Source: Isoperla grammatica
Taxonomy: Eukaryota; Arthropoda; Insecta; Plecoptera; Perlodidae
DNA: 64,000 nucleotides
Reading direction: 5' to 3'
NCBI GenBank assembly: GCA_945910005.1
Contig: OX246741.1
Span: forward strand, 39,748,872-39,812,871
Position numbers and translations under genes: made by a program. The notes beneath the pieces are model-generated. The model saw only the letters and a list, made by a program, of their open reading frames with translations. It ran no database searches and was not told the DNA's origin. The stretch's first letter is position 1. Each line of letters begins with the position of its first letter. Of the stretch, positions 34,601-49,600 are shown in pieces.

Positions 34601-37600
34601 GAACAGACTTACATGACTCACTCACTACGGGTAAAGGGGATCTAGCTTGCAAGTTAAAGGTGCTTAGAGAAGGTCCAACGAACAGACCTACACATCACAT
34701 GACTCACTCACTACGGGTAAAGGGGATCTAGCTTGCAAGTTAAAGGTGCTAAGAGAAGGTCCAACGAACAGACCTACACATCACATGACCCACTCACTAC
34801 GGGTAAAGGGGATCTAGCTTGCAAGTTAAAGGTGCTTGGAGAAGGTCCAACGAACAGACACACATGACTCACTCACTACGGGTAAAGGGGATCTAGCTTG
34901 CAAGTAAAAGGTGCTTAGAGAAGGTCCAACGAACAGACCTACACATCACATGACTCACTCACTACGGGTAAAGGGGATCTAGCTTGCAAGTTAAAGGTGC
35001 TTAGAGAAGGTCCAACGAACAGACCTACACATCACATAACTCACTCACTACGGTTGAAGGGGATCTAGCTTGCTAGTTAAATGTGCTTAGAGAAGGTCCA
35101 GCGAACAGACCTACATGACTAACTCACTACGGGTAAAGGAGATCTAGCTTGCAAGTTAAAGGTGCTTAGAGAAGGTCCAACGAACAGACCTACACATCAC
35201 ATGACCCACTCACTACGGGTAAAGGGGATCTAGCTTGCAAGTTAAAGGTGCTTAGAGAAGGTCCAACGAACAGACCTACACATCACATGACTCACTCACT
35301 ACGGGTAAAGGAGATCTAGCTTGCAAGTTAAAGGTGCTTAGAGAAGGTCCAACGAACAGACACACATGACTCACTCACTACGGGTAAAGGGGATCTAGCT
35401 TGCAAGTTAAAGGTGCTTAGAGAAGGTCCAACGAACAGACACACATGACTCACTCACTACGGGTAAAGGGGATCTAGCTTGCATGTAAAAGGTGCTTAGA
35501 GAAGGTCCAACGAACAGACACACATGACTCACTCACTACGGGTAAAGGGGATCTAGCTTGCAAGTTAAAGGTGCTTAGAGAAGGTCCAACGAACAGACAC
35601 ACATGACTCACTCACTACGGGTAAAGGGGATCTAGCTTGCAAATTAAATGTGCTTAGAGAAGGTCCAACGAACAGACACACATGACTCACTCACTACGGG
35701 TAAAGGGGATCTAGCTTGCAAGTTAAAGGTGCTTAGAGAAGGTCCAACGAACAGACCTACACATCACATGACCCACTCACTACGGGTAAAGGGGATCTAG
35801 TTTGCAAGTTAAAGGTGTTTAGAGAAGGTCCAACGAACAGAACTACACATCACATCACTCACTCACTACGGGTAACGGGGATCTAGCTTGCAAGTTAAAG
35901 GTGCTTAGAGAAAGTCCAACGAACAGACCTACACATCACATGACTCACTCACTACGGGTATAGGGGATCTAGCTTGCAAGTTAAAGGTGCTTAGAGAAGG
36001 TCCAACGAACAGACACACATGACTCACTCACTACGGGTAAAGGGGATCTAGCTTGAAAGTTAAAGGTGCTTAGAGAAGGTCCATCGAACAGACCTACACA
36101 TCACATGACTCACTCACTACGGGTAAAGGGGATTTAGCTTGCAAGTTAAAGGTGCTTTGAGAAGGTCCAACGAACAGACCAACACATCACATGACTCACT
36201 CACTACGGGTAAAGGGGATCTAGCTTGCAAGTTAAAGGTGCTTAGAGAAGGTCCAACGAACAGACCTACATGACTCACTCACTACGGGTAAAGGGGATCT
36301 AGCTTGCAAGTTAAAGGTGCTTAGAGAAGGTCCAACGAACAGACACACATGACTCACTCACCACGGGTAAAGAGGATCTAGCTTGCAAGTTAAAGGTGCT
36401 TAGAGAAGGTCCAACGAACAGACACACATGACTCACTCACTACGGGTAAAGGGGATCAAGCTTGCAAGTTAAAGGTGCTTAGAGAAGGTCCAACGAACAG
36501 ACCTACACATCACATGACCCACTCACTACGGGTAAAGGGGATCTAGCTTGCAAGTTAAAGGTGTTTAGAGTAGGTCCAACGAACAGACCTACACATCACA
36601 TGACTCACTCACTACGGGTAAAGGGGATCTAGCTTGCAAGTTAAAGGTGCTTAGAGAAGGTCCAACGGATAGACCTACACATCACATGACTCACTCACTA
36701 CGGGTAAAGGGGATCTAGCTTGCAAGTTAAAGGTGCTTAGAGAAGGTCCAACGAACAGACCTACACATCACATGACTCACTCACTACGGGTAAAGGGGAT
36801 CTAGCTTGCAAGTTAAAGGTGCTTAGAGAAGGTCCATCGAACAGACCTACACATCACATGACTCACTCACTACGGGTAAAGGGGATCTAGCTTGCAAGTT
36901 AAAGGTGCTTAGAGAAGGTCCAACGAACAGACCTACACATCACATGACTCACTCACTACGGGTAAAGGGGATCTAGCTTGCAAGTTAGAGGAGCTTAGAG
37001 CAGGTCCAACGAACAGACACACATGACTTACTCACTACGGGTAAAGGGGATCTAGCTTTCAAGTTAAAGGTGCTTAGAGAAGGTCCAACGAACAGACCTA
37101 CATGACTCACTCACTACGGGTAAAGGGGATTTAGCTTGCAAGTTAAAGGTGCTTAGAGAAGGTCCAACGAATAGACCTACACATCACATGACTCACTCAC
37201 TACGGGTAAAGGGGATCTAGCTTGCAAGTTAAAGGTGCTTAGAGAAGGTCCAACGAACAGACCTACACATCACATGACTCACTCACTACAGGGAAAGGGG
37301 ATCTAGCTTGCAAGTTAAAGGTGCTTAGAGAAGGTCCAACGAACAGACCTACATGACTCACTCACTACGGGTAAAGGGGATCTAGCTTGCAAGTTAAAGG
37401 TGCTTAGAAAACGTCCAACGAACAGACCTACACATCACATGACTCACTCACTACGGGTAAAGGGGATCTAGCTTGCAAGTTAAAGGTGCTTAGAGAAGGT
37501 CCAACGAACAGACACACATGATCCACTCACTACGGGTAAAGGGGATCTAGCTTGCAAGTTAAGGGTGCTTAGAGAAGGTCCAACGAACAGACCTACACAT

Positions 37601-40600
37601 AACATGACTCACTCACCAAGGGGAAAGGGGATCTAGCTTGCAAGTTAAAGGTGCTTAGAGAATGTCCAACGAACAGACCTACACATCACATGACTCACTC
37701 ACTACGGGTAAAGGGGATCTAGCTTGCCAGTTAAAGGTGCTTAGAGAAGATCCAACGAACAGACCTACACATCACATGACTCACTCACTACGGGTAAAGG
37801 GGATCTAGCTTGCAAGTTAAAGGTGCTTAGAGAAGGTCCAACGAACAGACCTACACATCACATGACTCACTCACTACGGGTAAAGGGGATCTAGCTTGCA
37901 AGTTAAAGGTGCTTAGAGAAGGTCCAACGAACAGACACACATGACTCACTCACTACGGGTAAAGGGGATCTAGCTTGCAAGTTAAAGGTGCTTAGAGAAG
38001 GTCCAACGAACCGACACACATGACTCACTCACTACGGGTAAAGGGGATCTAGCTTGCAAGTAAAAGGTGCTTAGAGAAGGTCCAACGAACAGACACACAT
38101 GACTCACTCACTACGGGTAAAGGGGATTAGCTTGCAAGTTAAAGGTGCTTAGAGAAGGTCCAACGAACAGACACACATGACTCACTCACTACGGGTAAAG
38201 GGGATCTAGCTTGCAAATTAAAGGTGCTTAGAGAAGGTCCAACGAACAGACACACATGACTCACTCACTACGGGTAAAGGGGATCTAGCTTGCAAGTTAA
38301 AGGTGCTTAGAGAAGGTCCAACGAACAGACCTACACATCACATGACCCACTCACTACGGGTAAAGGGGATCTAGCTTGCAAGTTAAAGGTGTTAAGAGAA
38401 GGTCCAACGAACAGAACTACACATCAGGTGACTCACTCACTACGGGTAAAGGGGATCTAGCTTGCAAGTTAAAGGTGCTTAGAGAAAGTCCAACGAACAG
38501 ACCTACACATCACATGACTCACTCACTACGGGTATAGGGGATCTAGCTTGCAAGTTAAAGGTGCTTAGAGAAGGTCCAACGAACAGACCTACACATCACA
38601 TGACTCACTCACTACGGGTAAAGGGGATCTAGCTTGCAAGTTAAAGGTGCTAAGAGAAGGTCCATCGAACAGACCTACACATCACATGACTCACTCACTA
38701 CGGGTAAAGGGGATCTAGCTTGCAAGTTAAAGGTGCTTAGAGAAGGTCCAACGAACAGACCTACACATCACATGACTCACTCACTACAAGTAAAGGGGAT
38801 CTAGCTTGCAAGTTAGAGGTGCTTAGAGCAGGTCCAACGAACAGACACACATGACTCACTCTCTACGGGTAAAGGGGATCTAGCTTGCAAGTTAAAGGTG
38901 CTTAGAGAAGGTCCAACGAACAGACCTACATGACTCACTCACTACGGGTAAAGGGGATCTAGCTTGCAAGTTAAAGGTGCTTAGAGAAGGTCCAACGAAC
39001 AGACACACATGACTCACTCACTACGGGTAAAGGGGATCTAGCTTGCAAGTTAAAGGTGCTTAGAGAAGGTCCAACGAACAGACCTACACATCACATGACC
39101 CACTCACTATGGGTAAAGGGGATCTAGCTTGCAAGTTTAAGGTGTTAAGAGTAGGTCTAACGAACAGACCTACACATCACATGACTCACTCACTACGGGT
39201 AAAGGGGATCTAGCTTGCAAGTTACAGGTGCTTAGAGAAGGTCCAACGAACAGACACACATGACTCACTCACTACGGGTAAAGTGGATCTAGCTTGCAAG
39301 TTAAAGGTGCTTAGAGAAGGTCCATCGAACAGACCTACACATCACATGACTCACTCACTACGGGTAAAGGGGATCTAGCTTGCAAGTTAAAGGTGCTTAG
39401 AGAAGGTCCAACGAACAGACCTACACATCACATGACTCACTCACTACGGGAAAAGGGGATCTAGCTTGCAAGTAAGAGGTGCTTAGAGCAGGTCCAACAC
39501 ACAAACACACATGACTCACTCACTACGGGTAAAGGGGATCTAGCTTGCAAGTTAAAGGTGCTTAGAGAAGGTCCAACGAACAGACCTACATGACTCACTC
39601 ACTACGGGTAAAGGGGATCTAGCTTGCAAATTAAAGGTGCTTAGAGAAGGTCCAACGAACAGACCTACACATCACATGACTCACTCACTACGGGTAAAGG
39701 GGATCTAGCTTGCAAGTTAAAGGTGCTTAGAGAAGGTCCAACGAACAGACACACATGACCTACTCACTACGGGTAAAGGGGATCTAGCTTGCAAGTTAAA
39801 GGTGCTTAGAGAAGGTCCAACGAACAGACCTACACATCACATGACTCACTCACTACGGGTAAAGGGGATCTAGCTTGCAAGTTAAAGGTGCTTAGAAAAG
39901 GTCCAACGAACAGACCTACATGACTCACTCACTACGGGTAAAGGGGATCTAGCTTGCAAGTTAAAGGTGCTTAGAGTAGGTCCAACGAACAGACCTACAC
40001 ATCACATGACTCACTCACTACGGGTAAAGGTGATCTAGCTTGCAAGTTAAAGGTGCTTAGAGAAGGTCCAACGAACAGACACACATGACCCACTCACTAC
40101 GGGTAAAGGGGATCTAGCTTGCAAGTTAAAGGTGCTTAGAGAAGGTCCAACGAACAGACCTACACATCACATGACTCACTTACTACGGGTAAAGGGGATC
40201 TAGCTTGCAAGTTAAAGGTGCTAAGAGAAGGTCCATCGAACAGACCTACACATCACATGACTCACTCACTACGGGTAAAGGGGATCTAGCTTGCAAGTTA
40301 AGGGTGCTTAGAGAAGGTCCAACGAACAGACCTACACATAACATGACTCACTCACCAAGGGGAAAGGGGATCTAGCTTGCAAGTTAAAGGTGCTTAGAGA
40401 ATGTCCAACGAACAGACCTACACATCACATGACTCACTCACTACGGGTAAAGGGGATCTAGCTTGCCAGTTAAAGGTGCTTAGAGAAGATCCAACGAACA
40501 GACCTACACATCACATGACTCACTCATTACGGGTAAAGGGGATCTAGCTTGCAAGTTAAAGGTGCTTAGAGAAGGTCCAACGAACAGACCTACACATCAC

Positions 40601-43600
40601 ATGACTCACTCACTACGGGTAAAGGGGATCTAGCTTGCAAGTTAAAGGTGCTTAGAGAAGGTCCAACGAACAGACACACATGACTCACTCACTACGGGTA
40701 AAGGGGATCTAGCTTGCAAGTTAAAGGTGCTTAGAGAAGGTCCAACGAACAGACACACATGACTCACTCACTACGGGTAAAGGGGATCTAGCTTGCAAGT
40801 AAAAGGTGCTTAGAGAAGGTCCAACGAACAGACACACATGACTCACTCACTACGGGTAAAGGGGATCTAGCTTGCAAGTTAAAGGTGCTTAGAGAAGGTC
40901 CAACGAACAGACACACATGACTCACTCACTACGGGTAAAGGGGATCTAGCTTGCAAATTAAAGGTGCTTAGAGAAGGTCCAACGAACAGACACACATGAC
41001 TCACTCACTACGGGTAAAGGGGATCTAGCTTGCAAGTTAAAGGTGCTTAGAGAAGGTCCAACGAACAGACCTACACATCACATGACCCACTCACTACGGG
41101 TAAAGGGGATCTAGCTTGCAAGTTAAAGGTGTTAAGAGAAGGTCCAACGAACAGAACTACACATCAGGTGACTCACTCACTACGGGTAAAGGGGATCTAG
41201 CTTGCAAGTTAAAGGTGCTTAGAGAAAGTCCAACGAACAGACCTACACATCACATGACTCACTCACTACGGGTATAGGGGATCTAGCTTGCAAGTTAAAG
41301 GTGCTTAGAGAAGGTCCAACGAACAGACCTACACATCACATGACTCACTCACTACGGGTAAAGGGGATCTAGCTTGCAAGTTAAAGGTGCTAAGAGAAGG
41401 TCCATCGAACAGACCTACACATCACATGACTCACTCACTACGGGTAAAGGGGATCTAGCTTGCAAGTTAAAGGTGCTTAGAGAAGGTCCAACGAACAGAC
41501 CTACACATCACATGACTCACTCACTACAAGTAAAGGGGATCTAGCTTGCAAGTTAGAGGTGCTTAGAGCAGGTCCAACGAACAGACACACATGACTCACT
41601 CTCTACGGGTAAAGGGGATGTAGCTTGCAAGTTAAAGGTGCTTAGAGAAGGTCCAACGAACAGACCTACATGACTCACTCACTGCGGGTAAAGGGGATCT
41701 AGCTTGCAAGTTAAAGGTGCTTAGAGAAGGTCCAACGAACAGACACACATGACTCACTCACTACGGGTAAAGGGGATCTAGCTTGCAAGTTAAAGGTGCT
41801 TAGAGAAGGTCCAACGAACAGACCTACACATCACATGACCCACTCACTACGGGTAAAGGGGATCTAGCTTGCAAGTTTAAGGTGTTAAGAGTAGGTCTAA
41901 CGAACAGACCTACACATCACATGACTCACTCACTACGGGTAAAGGGGATCTAGCTTGCAAGTTACAGGTGCTTAGAGAAGGTCCAACGAACAGACACACA
42001 TGACTCACTCACTACGGGTAAAGTGGATCTAGCTTGCAAGTTAAAGGTGCTTAGAGAAGGTCCATCGAACAGACCTACACATCACATGACTCACTCACTA
42101 CGGGTAAAGGGGATCTAGCTTGCAAGTTAAAGGTGCTTAGAGAAGGTCCAACGAACAGACCTACACATCACATGGTTCACTCACTACGGGAAAAGGGGAT
42201 CTAGCTTGCAAGTTAGAGGTGCTTAGAGCAGGTCCAACACACAGACACACATGACTCACTCACTACGGGTAAAGGGGATCTAGCTTGCAAGTTAAAGGTG
42301 CTTAGAGAAGGTCCAACGAACAGACCTACATGACTCACTCACTACGGGTAAAGGGGATCTAGCTTGCAAGTTAAAGGTGCTTAGAGAAGGTCCAACGAAC
42401 AGACCTACACATCACATGACTCACTCACTACGGGTAGAGGGGATCTAGCTTGCAAGTTAAAGGTGCTTAGAGAAGGTCCAACGAACAGACACACATGACC
42501 CACTCACTACGGGTAAAGGGGATCTAGCTTGCAAGTTAAAGGTGCTTAGAGAAGGTCCAACGAACAGACCTACACATCACATGACTCACTCACTACGGGT
42601 AAAGGGGATCTAGCTTGCAAGTTAAAGGTGCTTAGAAAAGGTCCAACGAACAGACCTACATGACTCACTCACTACGGGTAAAGGGGATCTAGCTTGCAAG
42701 TTAAAGGTGCTTAGAGTAGGTCCAACGAACAGACCTACACATCACATGACTCACTCACTACGGGTAAAGGTGATCTAGCTTGCAAGTTAAAGGTGCTTAG
42801 AGAAGGTCCAACGAACAGACACACATGACCCACTCACTACGGGTAAAGGGGATCTAGCTTGCAAGTTAAAGGTGCTTAGAGAAGGTCCAACGAACAGACC
42901 TACACATCACATGACTGACTCACCACGGGTAAAGGGGATCTAGCTTGCAAGTTAAAGGTGCTTAGAGAAGGTCCAACGAACAGACCTACACATCACATGA
43001 CTCACTCACTACGGGTAAAGGGGATCTAGCTTGCCAGTTAAAGGTGCTTAGAGAAGGTCCAACGAACAGACCTACACATCACATGACTCACTCACTACGG
43101 GTAAAGGGGATCTAGCTTGCAAGTTAAAGGTGCTTAGAGAAGGTCCAACGAACAGACCTACACGACTCACTCACTACGGGTAAAGGGGATCTAGCTTGCA
43201 AGTTAAAGGTGCTTAGAGAAGGTCCATCGAACAGACCTACACATCACATGACTCACTCACTACGGGTAAAGGGGATCTAGCTTGCAAGTTAAAGGTGCTT
43301 AGAGAAGGTCCAACGAACAGACCTACACATCACATGACTTACTCACTACGGGTAAAGGGGATCTAGCTTAAAAGTTAAAGGTGCTTAGAGCAGGTCCAAC
43401 GAACAGACACACATGACTCACTCACTACGGGTAAAGGGGATCCAGCTTGCAAGTTAACGGTGCTTAGAGAAGGTCCAACGAACAGACCTTCATGACTCAC
43501 TCACTACGGGTTAAGGGGATCTAGCTTGCAAGTTAAAGGTGCTTAGAGAAGGTCCAACGAACAGACACACATGACTCACTCACTACGGGTAAAGGGGATC

Positions 43601-46600
43601 TAGCTTGCAAGTTAAAGGTGCTTAGAGAAGGTCCAACGAACAGACCTACACATCACATGACTCACTCACTACGGGTAAAGGAGATCTAGCTTGCAAGTTA
43701 AAGGTGCTTAGAGAAGGTCCAACGAACAGACCTACATGACTCACTCACTACGGGTAAAGGGGATCTAGCTTGCAAGTTAAAGGTGCTCAGAGAAGGTCCA
43801 ACGAACAGACCTACACATCACATGACTCACTCACTACGGGTAAAGGGGATCTAGCTTGCAAGTTAAAGGTGCTTAGAGAAGGTCCAACGAACAGACACAC
43901 ATGACCCACTCACTACGGGTAAAGGGGATCTAGCTTGCAAGTTAAAGGTGCTTGGAGAAGGTCCAACGAACAGACTTACATGACTCACTCACTACGGGTA
44001 AAGGGGATCTAGCTTGCAAGTTAAAGGTGCTTAGAGAAGGTCCAACGAACAGACACACATGACTCACTCACTACGGGTAAAGGGGATCTAGCTTGCAAGT
44101 TAAAGGTGCTTAGAGAAGGTCCAAGGAACAGACACACATGACTCACTCACTCCGGGTAAAGGGGATCTAGCTTGCAAGTTAAAGGTGCTTAGAGAAGGTC
44201 CAACGAACAGACACACATGACTCACTCACTACGGGTAAAGGGGATCAAGCTTGCAAGTTAAAGGTGCTTAGAGAAGGTCCAACGAACAGACACACTTGAC
44301 TCACTCACGACGGGTAAAGGGGATCAAGCTTGCAAGTTAAAGGTGCTTAGAGAAGGTCCAACGAACAGACACACATGACTCACTCACTACGGGTAAAGGG
44401 GATCAAGCTTGCAAGTTAAAGGTGCTTAGAGAAGGTCCAACGAACAGACCTACACATCACATGACCCACTCACTACGGGTAAAGGGGATCTAGCTTGCAA
44501 GTTAAAGGTGCTTAGAGAAGGTCCAACGAACAGACACACATGACTCACTCACTACGGGTAAAGGGGATCTAGCTTGCACGTTAAAGGTGTTTAGAGTAGG
44601 TCCAACGAACAGACCTACACATCACATGACTCACTCACTACGGGTAAAGGGGATCTAGCTTGCAAGTTAAAGGTACTTAGAGAAGGTCCAACGAACAGAC
44701 CTACACATCACATGACTCACTCACTACGGGTAAAGGGGATCTAGCTTGCAAGTTAAAGGTGCTTAGAGAAGGTCCAACGAACAGACCTACACATCACATG
44801 ACTCACTCACTACGGGTAAAGGGGATCTAGCTTGCAAGTTGTAGGTGCTTAGAGAAGGTCCATCGAACAGACCTACACATCACATGACTCACTCACTACG
44901 GGTAAAGGGGATCTAGCTTGCAAGTTAAAGGTGCTTAGAGAAGGTCCAACGAACAGACCTACACATCACATGACTCACTCACTACGAGGTAAGGGGATCT
45001 AGCTTGCAAGTTAGAGGTGCTTAGAGCAGGTCTAACGAACAGACACAAATGACTCACTCACTACGGGTAAAGGGGATCTAGCTTGCAAGTTAAAGGTGCT
45101 TAGAGAAGGTCCAACGAACAGACCTACATGACTCACTCACTACGGGTAAAGGGGATCTAGCTTGCAAATTAAAGGTGCTTAGAGAAGGTCCAACGAACAG
45201 ACCTACACATCACATGACTCACTCACTACGGGTAAAGGGGATCTAGCTTGCAAGTTAAAGGTGCTTAGAGAAGGTCCAACGAACAGACCTACACATCACA
45301 TGACTCACTCACTACGGGTAAAGGGGATCTAGCTTGCAAGTTAAAGGTGCTTAGAGAAGGTCCAACGAACAGACCTACACATCACATGACTCACTCACTA
45401 CGGGTAAAGGGGATCTAGCTTGCAAGTTAAAGGTGCTTAGAGAAGGTCCAACGAACAGACCTACACATCACATGACTCACTCACTACGGGTAAAGGTGAT
45501 CTAGCTTGCAAGTTAAAGGTGCTTTGAGAAGGTCCAACGAACAGACACACATGACCCACTCACTACGGGTAAAGGGGATCTAGCTTGCAAGTTAAAGGTG
45601 CTTAGAGAAGGTCCAACGAACAGACCTACATGACTCACTTACTACGGGTAAAGGGGATCTAGCTTGCAAGTTAAAGGTGCTTAGAGAAGGTCCATCGAAC
45701 AGACCTACACATCACATGACTCACTCACTACGGGTAAAGGGGATCTAGCTTGCAAGTTAAAGGTGCTTAGAGAAGGTCCAACGAACAGACCTACACATCA
45801 CATGACTCACTCACTACGGGTAAAGGAGATCTAGCTTGCAAGTAAAAGGTGCTTAGAGCAGGTCCAACGAACCAACACACATGACTCACTCACTACGGGT
45901 AAAGGGGATCTAGCTTGCAAGTTCAAGGTGCTTAGAGAAGGTCCAACGAACAGACCTACACATCACATGACTCACTCACTACGGGTAAAGGGGATCTAGC
46001 TTGCAAGTAAAAGGTGCTTAGAGCAGGTCCAACGAACCAACACACATGACTCACTCACTACGGGTAAAGGGGATCTAGCTTGCAAGTTAAAGGTGCTTAG
46101 AGAAGGTCCAACGAACAGACACACACATCACATGACTCACTCACTACGGGTAAAGGGGATCTAGCTTGCAAGTTAAAGGTGCTTTGAGAAGGTCCAACGA
46201 ACAGACCTACACATCACATGACTCACCCACTACGGGTAAAGGGGATCTAGCTTGCAAGTTAAAGGTGCTTAGAGCAGGTCCAACGAACAGACACACATGA
46301 CTCACTCACTACGGGTAAAGGGGATCTAGCTTGCAAGTTAAAGGTGCTTAGAGAAGTTCCAACGAACAGACCTTCATGACTCACTCACTACGGGTAAAGG
46401 GGATCTAGCTTGCAAGTTAAAGGTGCTAAGAGAAGGTCCAACGAACAGACCTACATATCACATGACTCACTCACTACGGGTAAAGGAGATCTAGCTTGCA
46501 AGTTAAAGGTGCTTAGAGAAGGTCCAACGAACAGACCTACATGACTCACTCACTACGGGTAAAGGGGATCTAGCTTGCAAGTTAAAGGTGCTTAGAGAAG

Positions 46601-49600
46601 GTCCAACGAACAGACCTACACATCACATGACTCACTCACTACGGGTAAAGGGGATCTAGCTTGCAAGTTAAAGGTGCTTAGAGAAGGTCCAACGAACAGA
46701 CCTACACATCACATGACTCACCCACTACGGGTAAAGGGGATCTAGCTTGCAAGTTAAAGGTTCTTAGAGCAGGTCCAACGAACAGACACACATGACTCAC
46801 TCACTACGGGTAAAGGGGATCTAGCTTGCAAGTTAAAGGTGCTTAGAGAAGGTCCAACGAACAGACCTTCATGACTCACTCACTACGGGTAAAGGGGATC
46901 TAGCTTGTAAGTTAAAGGTGCTTAGAGAAGGTCCAACGAACAGACTTACACATCACATGACTCACTCACTACGGGTAAAGGGGATCTAGCTTGCAAGTTA
47001 AAGGTGCTTAGAGAAGGTCCAACGAACAGACCTACACATCACATGACTCACTCACTACTGGTAAAGGGGATCTAGCTTGCAAGTTAAAGGTGCTTAGAGA
47101 AGGTCCAACGAACAGACACACATGACCCACTCACTACGGGTAAAGGGGATCTAGCTTGCAAGTTAAAGGTGCTTAGAGAAGGTCCAACGAACAGACCTAC
47201 ACATCACATGACTCACTCACTACGGGTAAAGGGGATCTAGCTTGCAAGTTTAAGGTGCTTAGAGAAGGTCCAACGAACAGACACACATGACTCACTCACT
47301 ACGGGTAAAGGGGATCTAGCTTGCAAGTTAAAGGTGCTTAGAGAAGGTCCAACGAACAGACCTACACATCACATGACTCACTCACTACGGGTAAAGGGGA
47401 TCTAGCTTGCAAGTTAAAGGTGCTTAGAGAAGGTCCATCGAACAGACCTACACATCACATGACTCACTCACTACGGGTAAAGGGGATCTAGCTTGCAAGT
47501 AAAAGGTGCTTAGAGAAGGTCCAACGAACAGACCTACACATCACATGACTCACTCACTACGGGTAAAGGGGATCTAGCTTGCAAGTTAAAGGTGCTTAGA
47601 GAAGGTCCATCGAACAGACCTACACATCACATGACTCACTCACTACGGGTAAAAGGGATCTAGATTGCAAGTTAAAGGTGCTTAGAGAAGGTCCAACGAA
47701 CAGACCTACACATCACATGACTCACTCACTACAAGTAAAGGGGATCTAGCTTGCAAGTAAGAGGTGCTTAGAGCAGGTCCAACGAACAGACACACATGAC
47801 TCACTCACTACGGGTAAAGGGGATCTAGCTTGCAAGTTAAAGGTGCTTAGAGAAGGGTCCAACGAACAGACCTACATGACTCACTCACAACGGGTAAAGA
47901 AGATCTAGCTTGCAAGTTAAAGGTGCTTAGAGAAGGTCCAACGAACAGACACACATGACTCACTCACTATGGGTAAAGGGGATCTAGCTTGCAAGTTAAA
48001 GGTGCTTAGAGAAGGTCCAACGAACAGACACACATGACTCACTCACTACGGGTAAAGGGGATCTAGCTTGCAAGTTAAAGGTGCTTAGAGAAGGTCCAAG
48101 GAACAGACCTACACATCACATGACCCACTCACTACGGGTAAAGGCGATCTAGCTTGCAAGTTAAAAGTGCTTAGAGAAGGTCCAACGAACAGACCTACAC
48201 ATCACATGACTCACTCACTACGGGTAAAGGGGATCTAGCTTGCAAGTTAAAGGTGCTTAGAGAAGGTCCAACGAACAGACACACATGACTCACTCACTAC
48301 GGGTAAAGGGGATCTAGCTTGCAAGTTAAAGGTGCTTAGAGAAGGTCCAACGAACAGACACACATGACTCACTCACTACGGGTAAAGGGGATCTAGCTTG
48401 CAAGTAAAAGGTGCTTAGAGAAGGTCCAACGAACAGACACACATGACTCACTCACTACGGGTAAAGGGGATCTAGCTTGCAAGTTAAAGGTGCTTAGAGA
48501 AGGTCCAACGAACAGACACACATGACTCACTCACTACGGGTAAAGGGGATCTAGCTTGCAAATTAAAGGTGCTTAGAGAAGGTCCAACGAACAGACACAC
48601 ATGACTCACTCACTACGGGTAAAGGTGATCTAGCTTGCAAGTTAAAGGTGCTTAGAGAAGGTCCAACGAACAGACCTACACATCACATGACCCACTCACT
48701 ACGGGTAAAGGGGATCTAGCTTGCAAGTTAAAGGTGTTAAGAGAAGGTCCAACGAACAGAACTACACATCACATGACTCACTCACTACGGGTAAAGGGGA
48801 TCTAGCTTGCAAGTTAAAGGTGCTAAGAGAAGGTCCATCGAACAGACCTACACATCACATGACTCACTCACTACGGGTAAAGGGGATCTAGCTTGCAAGT
48901 TAAAGGTGCTTAGAGAAGGTCCAACGAACAGACCTACACATCACATGACTCACTCACTACAAGTAAAGGGGATCTAGCTTGCAAGTTAGAGGTGCTTAGA
49001 GCAGGTCCAACGAACAGACACACATGACTCACTCTCTACGGGTAAGGGGGATCTAGCTTGCAAGTTAAAGGTGCTTAGAGAAGGTCCAACGAACAGACCT
49101 ACATGACTCACTCACTACGGGTAAAGGGGATCTAGCTTGCAAGTTAAAGGTGCTTAGAGAAGGTCCAACGAACAGACACACATGACTCACTCACTACGGG
49201 TAAAGGGGATCTAGCTTGCAAGTTAAAGGTGCTTAGAGAAGGTCCAACGAACAGACCTACACATCACATGACCCACTCACTACTCGTAAAGGGGATCTAG
49301 CTTGCAAGTTTAAGGTGTTTAGAGTAGGTCCAACGAACAGACCTACACATCACATGACTCACTCACTTCGGGTAAAGGGGATCTAGCTTGCAAGTTAAAG
49401 GTGCTTAGAGAAGGTCCAACGAACAGACACACATGACTCACTCACTACGGGTAAAGGGGATCTAGCTTGCAAGTTACAGGTTCTTAGAGAAGGTCCAACG
49501 AACAGACACACATGACTCACTCACTACGGGTAAAGGGGATCTAGCTTGCAAGTTAAAGGTGCTTAGAGAAGGTCCAACGAACAGACCTACATGACTCACT